Below are positions 18,431 to 28,073 of a DNA stretch of 64,000 nt, piece after piece (positions within the stretch are counted from its first letter, which is position 1; each line of letters begins with the position of its first letter). The notes beneath the pieces were generated by a model. It made no database searches. It was not told the DNA's origin and worked only from the letters and a program-made list of their open reading frames with translations. Source of the DNA: Candidatus Vicinibacter affinis (GTDB taxonomy: Bacteria; Bacteroidota; Bacteroidia; Chitinophagales; Saprospiraceae); the NCBI GenBank assembly GCA_016714365.1, contig JADJNH010000007.1, forward strand, positions 372,001 through 436,000. The letters are read 5' to 3'. Made by a program: the position numbers and the translations under genes.

Positions 18431-19701
18431 TCAAAACTGTTTTTACATGTGATCGTCACCGTAGTTCCCTCTCCATAAACACTCTGCAAATTAAGTTCAA
18501 ATTCGTGAGCATCGCAAATTCTTTTTACATAGTAAAGACCAATTCCAAATCCTTTGACATTGTGTACATCTCCGGTGGAGACCCGGTAAAACTTTTGAAA
18601 CAACTTATCCAGGTCGTGCGCTTGTATGCCAATGCCTTTGTCTTCGATCTCAATGATCAGATTGTCTTTAATATTGGAAGTCCTGATGGTGATCTCAGGA
18701 TTGCTTTTGCTGTATTTTACAGCATTGTCCAGCAGGTTGGAGATGACATTCGTCATGTGGAAACGATCTGCCTTCATCCGGAATTTGTTTGCATCCAGAA
18801 ACATTTGCAGGCTTCCGCCCCCATCGCCCAGTCTGAAAGCATACTGACTGCTGCATTGTTTAATGAGTTCGTGTAAATCCAATTCCTCTTTGTTAAGCGA
18901 AAAAGAAGAAGATTCCATCTTGGCAATCTGCAATACCTTTTCTACCTGATCATTCAGCCGCTGATTCTGATCCCGAATAATCTGAGCATATTGGGTCAAA
19001 CGTTTATCATCTTCAACGAGTGGATGATGCAAAAGCACATCGGCAGATATTTTAATAGAGGAAATGGGGGTTTTAAATTCATGGGTCATGTTGTTTACAA
19101 AATCTCTCATCAACTCCGAATACCTCTTTTGTCTCAAGATCACTATGATGGCAGCACTGAAAATCGCACAAGCGATAAACAACAAGATGGTGGAAAACCA
19201 AATGGATTTCATCTCTACCCACAGAAATGATTTTTTCTCAGGAAAGCGTACTACGAAATAATAGTTCTCCGGTTTTTTCTTACCCTTGTTCTTCTTTACC
19301 GTTACTTTCTTTTCTGTCTTTGCCACAAGACAACATTCGCTGAATACCAGTTCATTGGTATTGCAATTATAAATGCCGTATTCAAATAAAGTGGTGATGC
19401 CCTGCTTATCAAATTCAGTCTCCAGATAAGTCTGCAAAATTGCCTGATCTATTGGAGAGTTTACATTGACCTCGTAAATGTTTGAAGACTCCATCTTAAT
19501 CAAACCTTTTTCTGGTAATTTCACACCGTTGTATTTGGCAATTTCAACAGCTGTATTTCTCAATGCTATGTTTACCGCACGATGAAACTCCCCTTCTTCC
19601 TTGTTGTAATTTTTAAAGATGTAAACACCTTGCATTATAAAAATACCAATAATGGTCAAGGCACCCAGGAAAACAAGAATTCGGATTTTGAAGGAGGACA
19701 T
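18427..19701 (-). CDS. Sensor histidine kinase (RprX-like)
   Basis: A 424-residue inner-membrane kinase. Membrane segments at about residues 8-28 and 166-190 flank a periplasmic sensor region of about 135 residues. The H box is MTHEFKTPISSIK (His207), followed by N, G1 (DKGIGI), F and G2 (GFGIGLYYVKRI) ATP-binding motifs. It phosphorylates the response regulator encoded immediately downstream. The periplasmic region has no recognised domain but contains two Cys at a CC pair (ECCLV) plus another, possibly redox- or envelope-sensing; that is speculation. Confidence 0.92.
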   Translation of the reverse strand: MSSFKIRILVFLGALTIIGIFIMQGVYIFKNYNKEEGEFHRAVNIALRNTAVEIAKYNGVKLPEKGLIKMESSNIYEVNVNSPIDQAILQTYLETEFDKQGITTLFEYGIYNCNTNELVFSECCLVAKTEKKVTVKKNKGKKKPENYYFVVRFPEKKSFLWVEMKSIWFSTILLFIACAIFSAAIIVILRQKRYSELMRDFVNNMTHEFKTPISSIKISADVLLHHPLVEDDKRLTQYAQIIRDQNQRLNDQVEKVLQIAKMESSSFSLNKEELDLHELIKQCSSQYAFRLGDGGGSLQMFLDANKFRMKADRFHMTNVISNLLDNAVKYSKSNPEITIRTSNIKDNLIIEIEDKGIGIQAHDLDKLFQKFYRVSTGDVHNVKGFGIGLYYVKRICDAHEFELNLQSVYGEGTTVTITCKNSFE

Positions 19702-19800
19702 GTTGGAGTAAATAACTATTTAGCGTCAGTAAATAAAACCAAATAAAACGGTTTCATCATCAAACAAATTTGCAAATCAATGACAAAGAAAGAAGGGTAA

Positions 19801-20217
19801 TTATTTTTCTACAATGACACAACGGCTTAACACGACGTCCATTAATTTTCCGGTACAGATTCCCTTTAATTTTAATTCTGTACCAGGTTTATATTTTTGT
19901 TTAACGGGATCCGTTTTTGTATCAAATTCACAAATAACTCCACCCATCGGCGAGCCGGATTCTAAGGACAGGCCGGTCATACCCGTGTCGTTTACGACAG
20001 TTCCCTGAACTTTTCCACTTACCAAAATAATTTTGTTGAGATATTTTTTGTTTGCCTCCTCTTCATTGGCATCAAACTGATTGTACAGATCTTCCGCGGT
20101 CATCGAGAAGTCCTCCTTCATGTCTTTCATGACATCGAATGGTTTGTTGTACATTTTGTAGCCTATGTATCCGCCTATGGAAATCACCAAAAGAACTATA
20201 AGAGCCCACTTTTTCAT
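19801..20217 (-). CDS. OB-fold (tRNA_anti-like) membrane-anchored protein
   Basis: A 138-residue protein with an N-terminal membrane anchor (residues 4-21) and a domain that fits the tRNA_anti-like OB fold: SMTAEDLYNQFDANEEEANKKY, then ILVSGKVQG, a middle strand GVICEF and a last block LKLKGICTGKLMDVVLSRC. In Bacteroidota such proteins are envelope-located and of unknown ligand. No operon partner is evident. Confidence 0.75.
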   Translation of the reverse strand: MKKWALIVLLVISIGGYIGYKMYNKPFDVMKDMKEDFSMTAEDLYNQFDANEEEANKKYLNKIILVSGKVQGTVVNDTGMTGLSLESGSPMGGVICEFDTKTDPVKQKYKPGTELKLKGICTGKLMDVVLSRCVIVEK

Positions 20218-20422
20218 TTTTTTTAAATTTGTTGTAAACTTACTATAAATACAACTGCCCGGAATCCATTTTTACTCATTCCAGGTTCAAAACTAAACGA
20301 AAATTCAGTTAAACAATTGCTTTATCGAACAATCATCAATCCAATAGATAGATTTCCAAACAATCATAATAAATAAAACCATGTTACTTCTGACCAAACC
20401 ATGCCCCAAAAATGGATTTGGT

Positions 20423-21232
20423 CTATGTATGATGCGGATTGACTGCTTTCGAATGGCTAAGCAGAATACCATGAATAGCAGAATTTCCGCCTACAATATG
20501 TTGACTGTAGAGGGGATCCGCAAGACCATCCATGTCGGTGACCACTCCTCCTGCTTCTTCCACCAGCAAAATACCCGCGGCCACATCCCAGGGGTTAATC
20601 ATGGCTTCATAATAACCGTCAAACCTTCCACAAGCAGTATACGCCAGATCTAAAGCGGCGGATCCTAGACGACGAAGTCCTCTTGCTTCTTCCAGAACCA
20701 ATTTAAGAAGTACAATAAGGGAGTCGATGTTTTTGCGTGCATATGGAAAACCGGTGGCAACAACCGCATCTGACAATAAGGGAGTGCTGCTTACCTGAAT
20801 TCTCTTGCCATTCATCCAGGCTCCCCCTCCTTTCCAACCGTAAAAACATTCATTCTGCATGGGATCATAAATGGCTCCCAGGATAGGTTGCCCATTCCTG
20901 ACCAATGCGATGCTGACACAAAAAACGGGAATATGCTGAAGAAAATTAGTCGTTCCATCTAAAGGATCAATGACCCAGGTATATTCCTTTCCCGACAATT
21001 GTTCGGTTGTACCTTCTTCCGTAAGAAATGCAGCCGATGGAAAAATTTCCTTCAGTTGTGACACGATCATCTTCTCAGTCTCCTTGTCCACATAAGTGAC
21101 CAGACTGTGTTTTTCTTTTACTTCAATGTGCGCCGATGTAACACGCTCTAACTCTCCTCGTATGAAACATCCAGCCTCTTTGGCTACAGAAATGAGTTTA
21201 TCACAGAGGTCCTGCAATTGAATTGTCTCCAT
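20423..21232 (-). CDS. Inositol monophosphatase family protein
   Basis: A 269-residue cytoplasmic enzyme. The family motifs are present: EE at residues 72-73, DPLDGTTNF with metal ligands Asp89 and Asp92, and the C-terminal WDVAAGILLVEEAGG. It should hydrolyse a sugar or inositol phosphate (or act like CysQ on 3'-phosphoadenosine phosphate) with Mg2+. Exact substrate cannot be told from sequence. A good promoter box lies 20 nt upstream. Confidence 0.9.
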   Translation of the reverse strand: METIQLQDLCDKLISVAKEAGCFIRGELERVTSAHIEVKEKHSLVTYVDKETEKMIVSQLKEIFPSAAFLTEEGTTEQLSGKEYTWVIDPLDGTTNFLQHIPVFCVSIALVRNGQPILGAIYDPMQNECFYGWKGGGAWMNGKRIQVSSTPLLSDAVVATGFPYARKNIDSLIVLLKLVLEEARGLRRLGSAALDLAYTACGRFDGYYEAMINPWDVAAGILLVEEAGGVVTDMDGLADPLYSQHIVGGNSAIHGILLSHSKAVNPHHT

Positions 21233-21251
21233 CTTATTTTTAATAATTGCT

Positions 21252-21259
21252 CAAAAGTA
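21252..21259 (-). promoter_or_regulatory. -7 promoter element (TACTTTTG) of the inositol monophosphatase gene
   Basis: Exact TAnnTTTG on the minus strand, 20 nt before the ATG at 21232. It gives a leader of roughly 10-15 nt. Confidence 0.5.
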
Positions 21260-21436
21260 TAAAAATTTAGTTGGCTTATTTTTGTGAGGAATTTTAGATT
21301 AATAGAAATGTAGTCCAAACAATCATATTTTAAAATCGGTCTGATGCAGGTAAATAGTAAAATATGATTTTGAAATCTGTCTATTGAACTAAACCATCTA
21401 CCGGGTGTTTTGTTTTTTCAATTCAATAAAACAAAG

Positions 21437-21850
21437 ATGATAAGAACCGCAAACGCACAATGGCAAGGATCAGGAAAGGAAGGAACCGGAAACCTCAGCA
21501 CTCAAAGTGGAATCCTTAACCACACTCAGTACTCTTTCCTGTCTCGATTTGAACAAGGTATTGGTACCAATCCTGAAGAATTGGTAGCCGCGGCCCATGC
21601 AGGCTGTTTCAGCATGAAATTAAGTTTTGTGTTGGGTGAAGCCGGATTCAAACCAGAACTGTTAGAAACGCAGTGCCGTATCAAGTTTGAAAATGGAAGC
21701 ATTGTATCTTCTCATCTGGTCCTGAATGCAAAAGTGGAGGGAATAGGAGAAGAAGTTTTTGCGGAATGTGTGCACAATGCAGAAAAAAACTGTCCTATTT
21801 CTAAGTTGCTGAACACGGCAATTTCCGTAGAATACAGTCTAAACAAATAA
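21437..21850 (+). CDS. OsmC family peroxiredoxin
   Basis: A 137-residue protein from the ATG at 21437; the longer frame from 21410 would need a TTG and adds residues unlike the family. The two redox cysteines are Cys57 (AAHAGCFSMKLS) and Cys119 (AEKNCPISKLLN), both in the expected OsmC contexts. It reduces organic hydroperoxides in the cytoplasm using thiols. The length is normal. Confidence 0.92.
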   Translation: MIRTANAQWQGSGKEGTGNLSTQSGILNHTQYSFLSRFEQGIGTNPEELVAAAHAGCFSMKLSFVLGEAGFKPELLETQCRIKFENGSIVSSHLVLNAKVEGIGEEVFAECVHNAEKNCPISKLLNTAISVEYSLNK

Positions 21851-21904
21851 TTAGGTGAGAAAATCTTAACTCAAAAATTTGTAATGAGTTAAACTTCGGA
21901 ATGA

Positions 21905-22660
21905 TTATAGTTCCGAACCTTCTTCACCGTGGATGATCATTCTGAATCCATTGCCATGTATGTTGCTGATTTCAATATTTGAATCATTGGCAAGGTATTT
22001 TCTCAACTTGGTCACAAACACATCCATACTTCTGGCAGTGAAATAATTGTCTTCTCCCCATATTTTCGATAAGGCTTCAGAACGGGCGAGAATGTTATTG
22101 CGATGCTCACAAAACATCTTGAGCAATTGTGCTTCTTTCGGACTTAGTTTTACTTTATCGTGTATTTCTTCGTTGTCTTTCAGATACAGAACCCGCAATG
22201 GAAAATTAAAATGATACTTCCCGATGATGTAGTCGTTTACTTCTTCAGAAGGATTGGCTTTATTTTTCTTAGCCCTTTTAAGTATGGCTTGCACTCTGTA
22301 AAGCAACTCCTCAGAGTTAAATGGTTTAGTTACATAATCATCAGCGCCTATCCTGAAACCCTCCACAATATCTTCCTTGAGTGTTCTGGCTGTAAGGAAA
22401 ATGATGGGCACTTCTGCACTCTTGGTACGAATGTCTTTTGCTAAAGTAAAACCATCCTTTCGCGGCATCATAACATCGAGGATGCAGAGGTCATAAGTAC
22501 CCCGTCTGTACTGCTCAAATCCATCGATACCATCCACTGCTAGGTCCACATCGTAACCATGCATTTCAAGATAGGACTTGAGGACGTCCCCGAAATTACG
22601 GTCGTCTTCAACCAACAAAATTTTGGTGTTTGGTGTGTTTTCGGTATTTGCTGCAATCAT
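21905..22660 (-). CDS. OmpR-family response regulator (RprY-like), second copy
   Basis: A 251-residue protein with receiver (VEDDRNF, phospho-acceptor Asp62 in CILDVMMPRKDGF, switch FLTART, YVTKPF) and winged-helix DNA-binding domain (LSPKEAQLLKMF ... ALSKIWGEDNYFTARSMDVFVTKLRKYL). It is a paralogue of the regulator at 17741..18430, with the same closing DSNIEISNIHGNGFRM pattern. The cognate kinase is 71 nt upstream, so the genes are probably cotranscribed but not overlapping. Confidence 0.92.
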   Translation of the reverse strand: MIAANTENTPNTKILLVEDDRNFGDVLKSYLEMHGYDVDLAVDGIDGFEQYRRGTYDLCILDVMMPRKDGFTLAKDIRTKSAEVPIIFLTARTLKEDIVEGFRIGADDYVTKPFNSEELLYRVQAILKRAKKNKANPSEEVNDYIIGKYHFNFPLRVLYLKDNEEIHDKVKLSPKEAQLLKMFCEHRNNILARSEALSKIWGEDNYFTARSMDVFVTKLRKYLANDSNIEISNIHGNGFRMIIHGEEGSEL

Positions 22661-22731
22661 AAAGTGAGAATTATACTCAGTTACTAACGTTTAAAATTGA
22701 AAAATATATACTATCCCTTTAAAAATTTGGC

Positions 22732-24213
22732 TTAATTGGGAAAATAAAGCGTAAAAGTTGAACCCTTGCCCAAATCAGAACTGACTTCTATTGTTCCATT
22801 ATGGGCTTGTACCATTGCTTTTACATAGCTCAATCCAAGCCCAAATCCCTTCACATCATGCAAATTGCCGGTGGGAACCCGGTAGAATTTTTCAAAAATC
22901 ATCTTTTGAGCCTCCTTGGTCATTCCTATTCCAGTGTCTATTACTTTAATCTGAATTCCCTTTTTCACATTTTCGGTAACAATCCGGATGGATGGTGACT
23001 CCATTGAATATTTATTGGCATTGTCCAACAGATTGTAAATTATATTGGTCATATGCGTTTGATCTGCCCTGAGAATGGAATTAGTGGCCCCAAGCTCTTC
23101 GTGGATTTGTCCATTTTTCTGATTCACCTGCAGGCTGATATTTCTGACCGCTTCCAGGATGATTTCATGAATATCCAATGGCTTGAGATTTAATTGAAAA
23201 TCATGTTTATCAAGCAAAGCCATCTGCAATACCTTTTCAACCTGACTCAACATCCTCCGGTTCTCTTGTTTGATGATGTCCATAAACCTCCTGATTTTGT
23301 CGGGAGATTGTATGATCATGGGGGAAAGAATGGAGTCCGAAGCCAATGAAATGGTGGCAATTGGAGTTTTGAATTCGTGCGTCATGTTGTTGACAAAATC
23401 ATTCTTGATTTCAGATAATTTCTTTTGTCGAAAGATCACATAAATTACATAAATGAAACAACCCAGAATCAATCCGGTCAACAATAATGACAAGAATACT
23501 ATGGGCAGGACAGATTTCCATAACCAGGATTGCTTGGTCGGAAATACCACTTTCAGGATACCGGGAGATCCGCTGGCCGTAGAAAACAGGGCAACACGAT
23601 AGGAAGTTTCTGTCAATACTTGATTGTCGTCCACATTTGAAGGGGAAGCATTGGGGTTGGTAGCCAGATCAACTACGTAATTTTCATTCAAAATGACAAA
23701 ACTTTTATGAGCATTGTCGTACACTCCAAATGAATATTTCAAATTAAGATTGAGTTCATCAAATTCATGTTTCAACAGGGCGGCAAGTTTTTGTGGATTG
23801 ATTCGTTGTTCCAAACCTGCCGGATGGATTCGCAATTCGCGGTCTATCATTTCCACAATTTCCCTCTTTTTATCCCAGCTGTATTGTGGATCAAGCGAAC
23901 TGAAACTGCTGGAATCCATGATGGCCGAAATTTGATTGCTCATCAATAAGGTAGCATATTCCAAGAGGCGCTTTTGATCTTCAAGGGGTCTGTTGCCCTC
24001 TTGTATCCATTTTTCAATTTGTGAAAGTTCCCAGTTCTCTTTTTCTTTTTCCAGTTTGTCGGCGACTCTTTTCAAAGCCGTGATGATGTGGTCATCAAAT
24101 TGCTTTTCATTGAGCCTGACCGACCAATTGATCCAATAGAACTGCAGGATGACTGTTCCCAACAGAGCAACACCCATCAAACCTATTACCAGCCAAATTG
24201 CTTTTTTATTCAT
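22732..24213 (-). CDS. Sensor histidine kinase (RprX-like), second copy
   Basis: A 493-residue kinase with membrane segments at about residues 6-27 and 233-258 and a periplasmic region of about 205 residues between them. The H box is MTHEFKTPIATIS (His279), and the ATP-binding domain shows NLLDNANKYS, DTGIGM and GFGLGLSYVKAM. The architecture parallels the kinase at 18427..19701, but the sensor region is longer and not evidently related, so the two pairs probably answer different signals. Confidence 0.92.
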   Translation of the reverse strand: MNKKAIWLVIGLMGVALLGTVILQFYWINWSVRLNEKQFDDHIITALKRVADKLEKEKENWELSQIEKWIQEGNRPLEDQKRLLEYATLLMSNQISAIMDSSSFSSLDPQYSWDKKREIVEMIDRELRIHPAGLEQRINPQKLAALLKHEFDELNLNLKYSFGVYDNAHKSFVILNENYVVDLATNPNASPSNVDDNQVLTETSYRVALFSTASGSPGILKVVFPTKQSWLWKSVLPIVFLSLLLTGLILGCFIYVIYVIFRQKKLSEIKNDFVNNMTHEFKTPIATISLASDSILSPMIIQSPDKIRRFMDIIKQENRRMLSQVEKVLQMALLDKHDFQLNLKPLDIHEIILEAVRNISLQVNQKNGQIHEELGATNSILRADQTHMTNIIYNLLDNANKYSMESPSIRIVTENVKKGIQIKVIDTGIGMTKEAQKMIFEKFYRVPTGNLHDVKGFGLGLSYVKAMVQAHNGTIEVSSDLGKGSTFTLYFPN

Positions 24214-24287
24214 TGCGGCAAAGATGGGACAACCGAAAGAAATTTTGGTTCAAACATTTTATCAATTTAATTCTTTAACCAATGTTT

Positions 24288-24308
24288 AACCCAACAGTTT
24301 TGTGGGTT
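24288..24308 (-). terminator. Weak hairpin downstream of the GH113-like gene
   Basis: AACCCA (24288-24293) pairs with TGGGTT (24303-24308) over a 9-nt loop, 29 nt past the stop at 24337. On the minus strand it is followed by AAACATT and no clear T run. It may end the upstream transcript. Confidence 0.35.
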
Positions 24309-24336
24309 GCAGGGGTCGACAATCTATCAGGTTGTT

Positions 24337-25404
24337 TTATCTGGAGTACCAACTTTTAAGAACATTTTCGGCCATCTTACCCTGGGGGGTATAGTCCTTG
24401 TCCGGGTAACCCTCATGTCCTTCTCCATCAGGAAACCATTTCCACACAAACCCGCCTGCCCAAAAGTCCTTCTCCCACCAACTGCTTAAAAGAGCCTGAT
24501 AAGCGTTGGCCTGGGCTTCCTGATTTGGAGTCATGTTTCTGATATTTTTTTCAAGTTCCCAGGTCTTTCCGGCACAACCTTCCACCGTCAGATATCCATA
24601 TTCAGTAAATAATATTTTCTTGCGATGTTGCTTCGAAAATTGCTCCAGACTTTGGAGATAAGGGATCCAGGCAGTTTGGAGGGTTGCAGCGTCCGGTCTA
24701 GGTTCATCGCTTAAAGGGAAGTACGCACTGATACCAATAAAATCCAGTTCATCCCAAAAATTAACTGCGGCATAATCATCCCAGTTGGCTGAATAACATA
24801 ATTTACCCCTGTAAACAGACTTCACTTTACGAATTAAATCAAACCAAAAGGATGTCCTCTTTTGAGTGGATTTATTAAATTCAGTGCCTATGCAAAAAAG
24901 ATCAACCTTTAGCTCTTCTGCAATTGCCGCCATGCCTAAAATATATTTTGCATATTGAGCTTCCCACAACTTCCAATCATCAGTTGAAATAAAATCCAAA
25001 GATCCGGTCCATCCTCTGTGAATATACACTTGAGGTTTAAGCATTACCTTCAATTTATTCTCTTTGGCAATGATGATGGTCTGCCTTGCCCCTTGCTCAG
25101 TTTCACCCCACCATTGCCAACTGTTGTCATTGTATCTAACTTCAGGTTTATCCAAAGGGGTGTATGCATAAGGAATGACTGCAATCCATTCTGCATGTAC
25201 ACTTTTAATACTGTGAGCAGGATTCTCTTTAAATGGTCTTGGAGGTGCTACTAAAGTTATTCCTTTAATTTTTGAAGTTTCATCGATACCATGAATGTCT
25301 TCAACTATTGGAGTCTTTTCCACTTCCATTTGAGAAGTAGAATTCCAAAACAGCAATGCGATGGAACAAATAAAAAAAAGTGCTAAAAATAACTTTAGTA
25401 ACAT
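24337..25404 (-). CDS. Glycoside hydrolase family 113-like protein
   Basis: A 355-residue exported or membrane-anchored enzyme. An N-terminal hydrophobic segment covers residues 3-20. The TIM-barrel shows family landmarks: IKGITLVAP, IAVIPYAY, MLKPQVYIH, and two acidic candidates for catalysis, Glu175 in IGTEFN (acid/base) and Glu268 in FTEYGY (nucleophile), then GGFVWKWFPD. GH113 members include beta-1,4-mannanases; the exact sugar here is inference. No polysaccharide utilisation locus surrounds it. Confidence 0.8.
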   Translation of the reverse strand: MLLKLFLALFFICSIALLFWNSTSQMEVEKTPIVEDIHGIDETSKIKGITLVAPPRPFKENPAHSIKSVHAEWIAVIPYAYTPLDKPEVRYNDNSWQWWGETEQGARQTIIIAKENKLKVMLKPQVYIHRGWTGSLDFISTDDWKLWEAQYAKYILGMAAIAEELKVDLFCIGTEFNKSTQKRTSFWFDLIRKVKSVYRGKLCYSANWDDYAAVNFWDELDFIGISAYFPLSDEPRPDAATLQTAWIPYLQSLEQFSKQHRKKILFTEYGYLTVEGCAGKTWELEKNIRNMTPNQEAQANAYQALLSSWWEKDFWAGGFVWKWFPDGEGHEGYPDKDYTPQGKMAENVLKSWYSR

Positions 25405-25640
25405 CTGATCATTTCAAATAAAACATTAAAATTAGAAAATTTATTGGTTCAGTGAATAGAATATAATTCTGGACAATTGTTCGCACTCGATCAAAATGCA
25501 TCACATTTCCCAACTATCCTTTTCATTCAACTTAATAGATCAATATTCAATGTTTGGCAATTAAGTTTAAGAATTTATAATTGATTCTTCAAATTACCCT
25601 ACTAGAACCATTCGAATATTGAAAGTACTGCCGTCAAAAT

Positions 25641-26408
25641 TTAATCCAGTTTTACTTCAAAAAGAGTCAACCATCTTTTACCGGTAACATAAAAATTACC
25701 TGATTGGGAATTAAATGCAATTCCATTTAATACATCTGCTTCCGGATGGGCAGCCTGGGCCTTTTTGGTCAACGCCGACAAATTTAATTTACCGGTTACT
25801 TTACCCGATACAGGATCGATTCTGTATACAAGATCGCTGTTCCATTTATTTGCATAAACACTTCCATCGACAAATTCCAATTCATTCAGATGGTAGATGT
25901 TTGCATTTTTCTCTTTGATAAATAATTCTTTAATTAACTGAAATTTCTCCGGATCATAGAAACTTAATTTATTGGTTCCATCACTCACGATTAGATTTTG
26001 TCCATCGGTACAGATTCCCCAACCCTCGGTTTCAATTGAAAAAGTCTGCAACAAATTGAAGGTTGATTTGTCGTAAACAAATACCTTCCTGTTTTGCCAG
26101 GTCAATTGATATATCTTATCCTTCAAAATACATATTCCTTCCCCAAAATATTCCGCTCCAAGATCAACTGCTTTATTTATTTTTCCGGTGGCAAGATCTA
26201 CATTCAGCAATTTGGATTTACCTTCCAGTCCGGTCCCTTCATACAACTGACCATTCTCCCATGCCAGACCTTGAGTAAAACTACTCGCATCGTGTGGGTA
26301 TTCTTTCAACACAGAATATTTTAATATTTCAACAGTATTGTCATTTTTGCAAGAATAAATTGCAGAGACAATGAAGATAAAAATTAAGTAAAAAAAATAT
26401 CTATTCAT
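25641..26408 (-). CDS. Glutaminyl-peptide cyclotransferase (bacterial beta-propeller type)
   Basis: A 255-residue secreted protein. The N-terminus is a lipoprotein-like or cleavable signal (FIVSAIYSCKND, lipobox IYSC). The five-bladed propeller QC family is marked by SSFTQGLAWENGQLYEGTG, NELEFVDGSVYANKW and VLNGIAFNSQSGNFYVTGKRW. It converts N-terminal glutamine of exported proteins to pyroglutamate. In T9SS bacteria this fits, because many secreted proteins start with Gln after signal cleavage. That functional link is inference. Confidence 0.9.
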   Translation of the reverse strand: MNRYFFYLIFIFIVSAIYSCKNDNTVEILKYSVLKEYPHDASSFTQGLAWENGQLYEGTGLEGKSKLLNVDLATGKINKAVDLGAEYFGEGICILKDKIYQLTWQNRKVFVYDKSTFNLLQTFSIETEGWGICTDGQNLIVSDGTNKLSFYDPEKFQLIKELFIKEKNANIYHLNELEFVDGSVYANKWNSDLVYRIDPVSGKVTGKLNLSALTKKAQAAHPEADVLNGIAFNSQSGNFYVTGKRWLTLFEVKLD

Positions 26409-26611
26409 CAGCTATTTTGATCTTAAATGCCATTTTTCCGTTTCCAAACAAGGAGCACTTTCCCTGCAAAATTAAAAACAAGCTTCACATAATGCTTGCA
26501 ATTATATAAAACTTATCTATTCAAGGTGGTACCCCATTTTTTTAACCCCGGAAAATCCCATGATTTACGCAGGTCTGCTAATTACTTTTTGCTGATTCAA
26601 CAGGATAAGTC

Positions 26612-26619
26612 TATTTTTG
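26612..26619 (+). promoter_or_regulatory. Promoter of mtaB (TATTTTTG -7 box)
   Basis: Exact TAnnTTTG with a TTG at 26589-26591, 20 nt upstream, close to the Bacteroidota -33/-7 spacing. The TTG start of mtaB follows 16 nt after the box. Confidence 0.6.
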
Positions 26620-26635
26620 CACCAAAATCCTTCAT

Positions 26636-28000
26636 TTGTCTACCGGACGCACTGTTTCATTTCATACCCTTGGCTGCAAACTCAATTTTGCAGAAACTTC
26701 CGGCATTAGTCAGCAATTCAGGCAGGCGGGTTATGATGAAGTGGCCTTTGAGGAGGCAGCAGACATTTACATTTTGAATACCTGTTCGGTCACCGATCAG
26801 GCAGATAAAAAATGTCGAAAGGCCGTTCGCTCCGCATTAAGAAATAATTCTTCTGCAAAAGTAATTGTAATAGGTTGCTACGCGCAATTGAAGCCTGTTG
26901 AAATAGCTGGTATCCCCGGTGTCAGCATGGTACTTGGTGCGGCTGAGAAATTCAATATCCTGGAACATTTACAGCACCTGGAACCTATGAATCCATTAGG
27001 ACAAATTCATGCAGGTGATATTCGTGATGTTAATCAATTTATTCCATCTTATTCGATTGAAGATCGAACCAGAACTTTTCTAAAAGTCCAGGATGGCTGT
27101 GATTATAAATGTAGTTTTTGCACCATTCCTTTGGCACGGGGTCGATCCCGTTCTGGTGAAGTAGACCGAATTGTTGAACTGTCCAGAGAAATTGGAAGGA
27201 AGGGAGTAAAGGAAATTGTTTTGACAGGAGTTAATCTTGGTGACTTTGGCAATGGGACAGAGGTAATTGAAGGTGCCCGACCCAAAAAGGATGCATTGTT
27301 TATAGACCTTATTAAAGCCCTCGACGAAGTAGAAGAAATTGACAGATTCAGAATCTCCTCCATTGAACCAAACTTATGCACGAAGGAAGTAATTGATTTT
27401 GTAGCCGCATCTAAAAGATTTATGCCACATTTTCACATGCCTTTACAATCGGGAGACAATCAAATCCTGAGTCTAATGAAGCGGCGGTATCGTAAAGAAC
27501 TTTATGCAGAACGAGTTGCGTACATAAAAAATGTAATGCCCCATGCATGCATCGGAGTGGATGTCATTGTTGGTTTTCCTGGTGAATCTGATGAGCTTTT
27601 TCAAAGCAGCTTTGACTTTATTCATGGACTGGATGTAAGTTATCTGCACGTTTTCACATACTCCGAGAGACCAAACACTTTGGCAAATGAAATGTCGGGA
27701 AGAGTTATTGCTTCTACCAGGCATCAAAGAAGTCAGCAGCTTAGAAATTTATCGATTAAGAAGAAGAATAATTTTTATATTCAATTTTTCAACACCAGAA
27801 AAAAAGTATTGCTGGAGCAAAAGCAAGATGAACCTTTTAATGGTTTGTCCGGATTTACTGACAATTACCTCAGAGTAAATTTACCAAATGCAACCATTGA
27901 TATGGTCAATACTTTTCAGGATGTTTTGATTGAAGGGTTTGATGTCACAGGTGATTTAAAAGGTAAGCTCATAAGCTTTGAACTCCCAGCCTTGGTTTGA
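26636..28000 (+). CDS. mtaB: tRNA (t6A37) methylthiotransferase MtaB
   Basis: A 454-residue radical-SAM enzyme that adds a methylthio group to t6A at position 37 of tRNAs, making ms2t6A. The N-terminal methylthiotransferase domain holds cluster cysteines Cys14 (LGCKLNFAE), Cys50 (LNTCSVT) and Cys81 (IGCYAQ). The radical-SAM cluster is Cys155, Cys159 and Cys162 (DGCDYKCSFCTIP). A TRAM-like C-terminus follows. The start must be the TTG at 26636: no in-frame ATG precedes the conserved TVSFHTLGCK, and a promoter box lies just upstream. Confidence 0.95.
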   Translation: MSTGRTVSFHTLGCKLNFAETSGISQQFRQAGYDEVAFEEAADIYILNTCSVTDQADKKCRKAVRSALRNNSSAKVIVIGCYAQLKPVEIAGIPGVSMVLGAAEKFNILEHLQHLEPMNPLGQIHAGDIRDVNQFIPSYSIEDRTRTFLKVQDGCDYKCSFCTIPLARGRSRSGEVDRIVELSREIGRKGVKEIVLTGVNLGDFGNGTEVIEGARPKKDALFIDLIKALDEVEEIDRFRISSIEPNLCTKEVIDFVAASKRFMPHFHMPLQSGDNQILSLMKRRYRKELYAERVAYIKNVMPHACIGVDVIVGFPGESDELFQSSFDFIHGLDVSYLHVFTYSERPNTLANEMSGRVIASTRHQRSQQLRNLSIKKKNNFYIQFFNTRKKVLLEQKQDEPFNGLSGFTDNYLRVNLPNATIDMVNTFQDVLIEGFDVTGDLKGKLISFELPALV

Positions 28001-28022
28001 TCAAACCGGATAAAAATTAAAA

Positions 28023-28047
28023 GACTTCCCGGATTAACCGGAAAGTC
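28023..28047 (+). terminator. Intrinsic terminator of mtaB
   Basis: GACTTCCCGG (28023-28032) pairs with CCGGAAAGTC (28038-28047) with one mismatch and a 5-nt loop, then CTGTTTATTTC. It lies between convergent genes and may serve both. Confidence 0.6.
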
Positions 28048-28073
28048 CTGTTTATTTCAGATGCGATGAAGTA

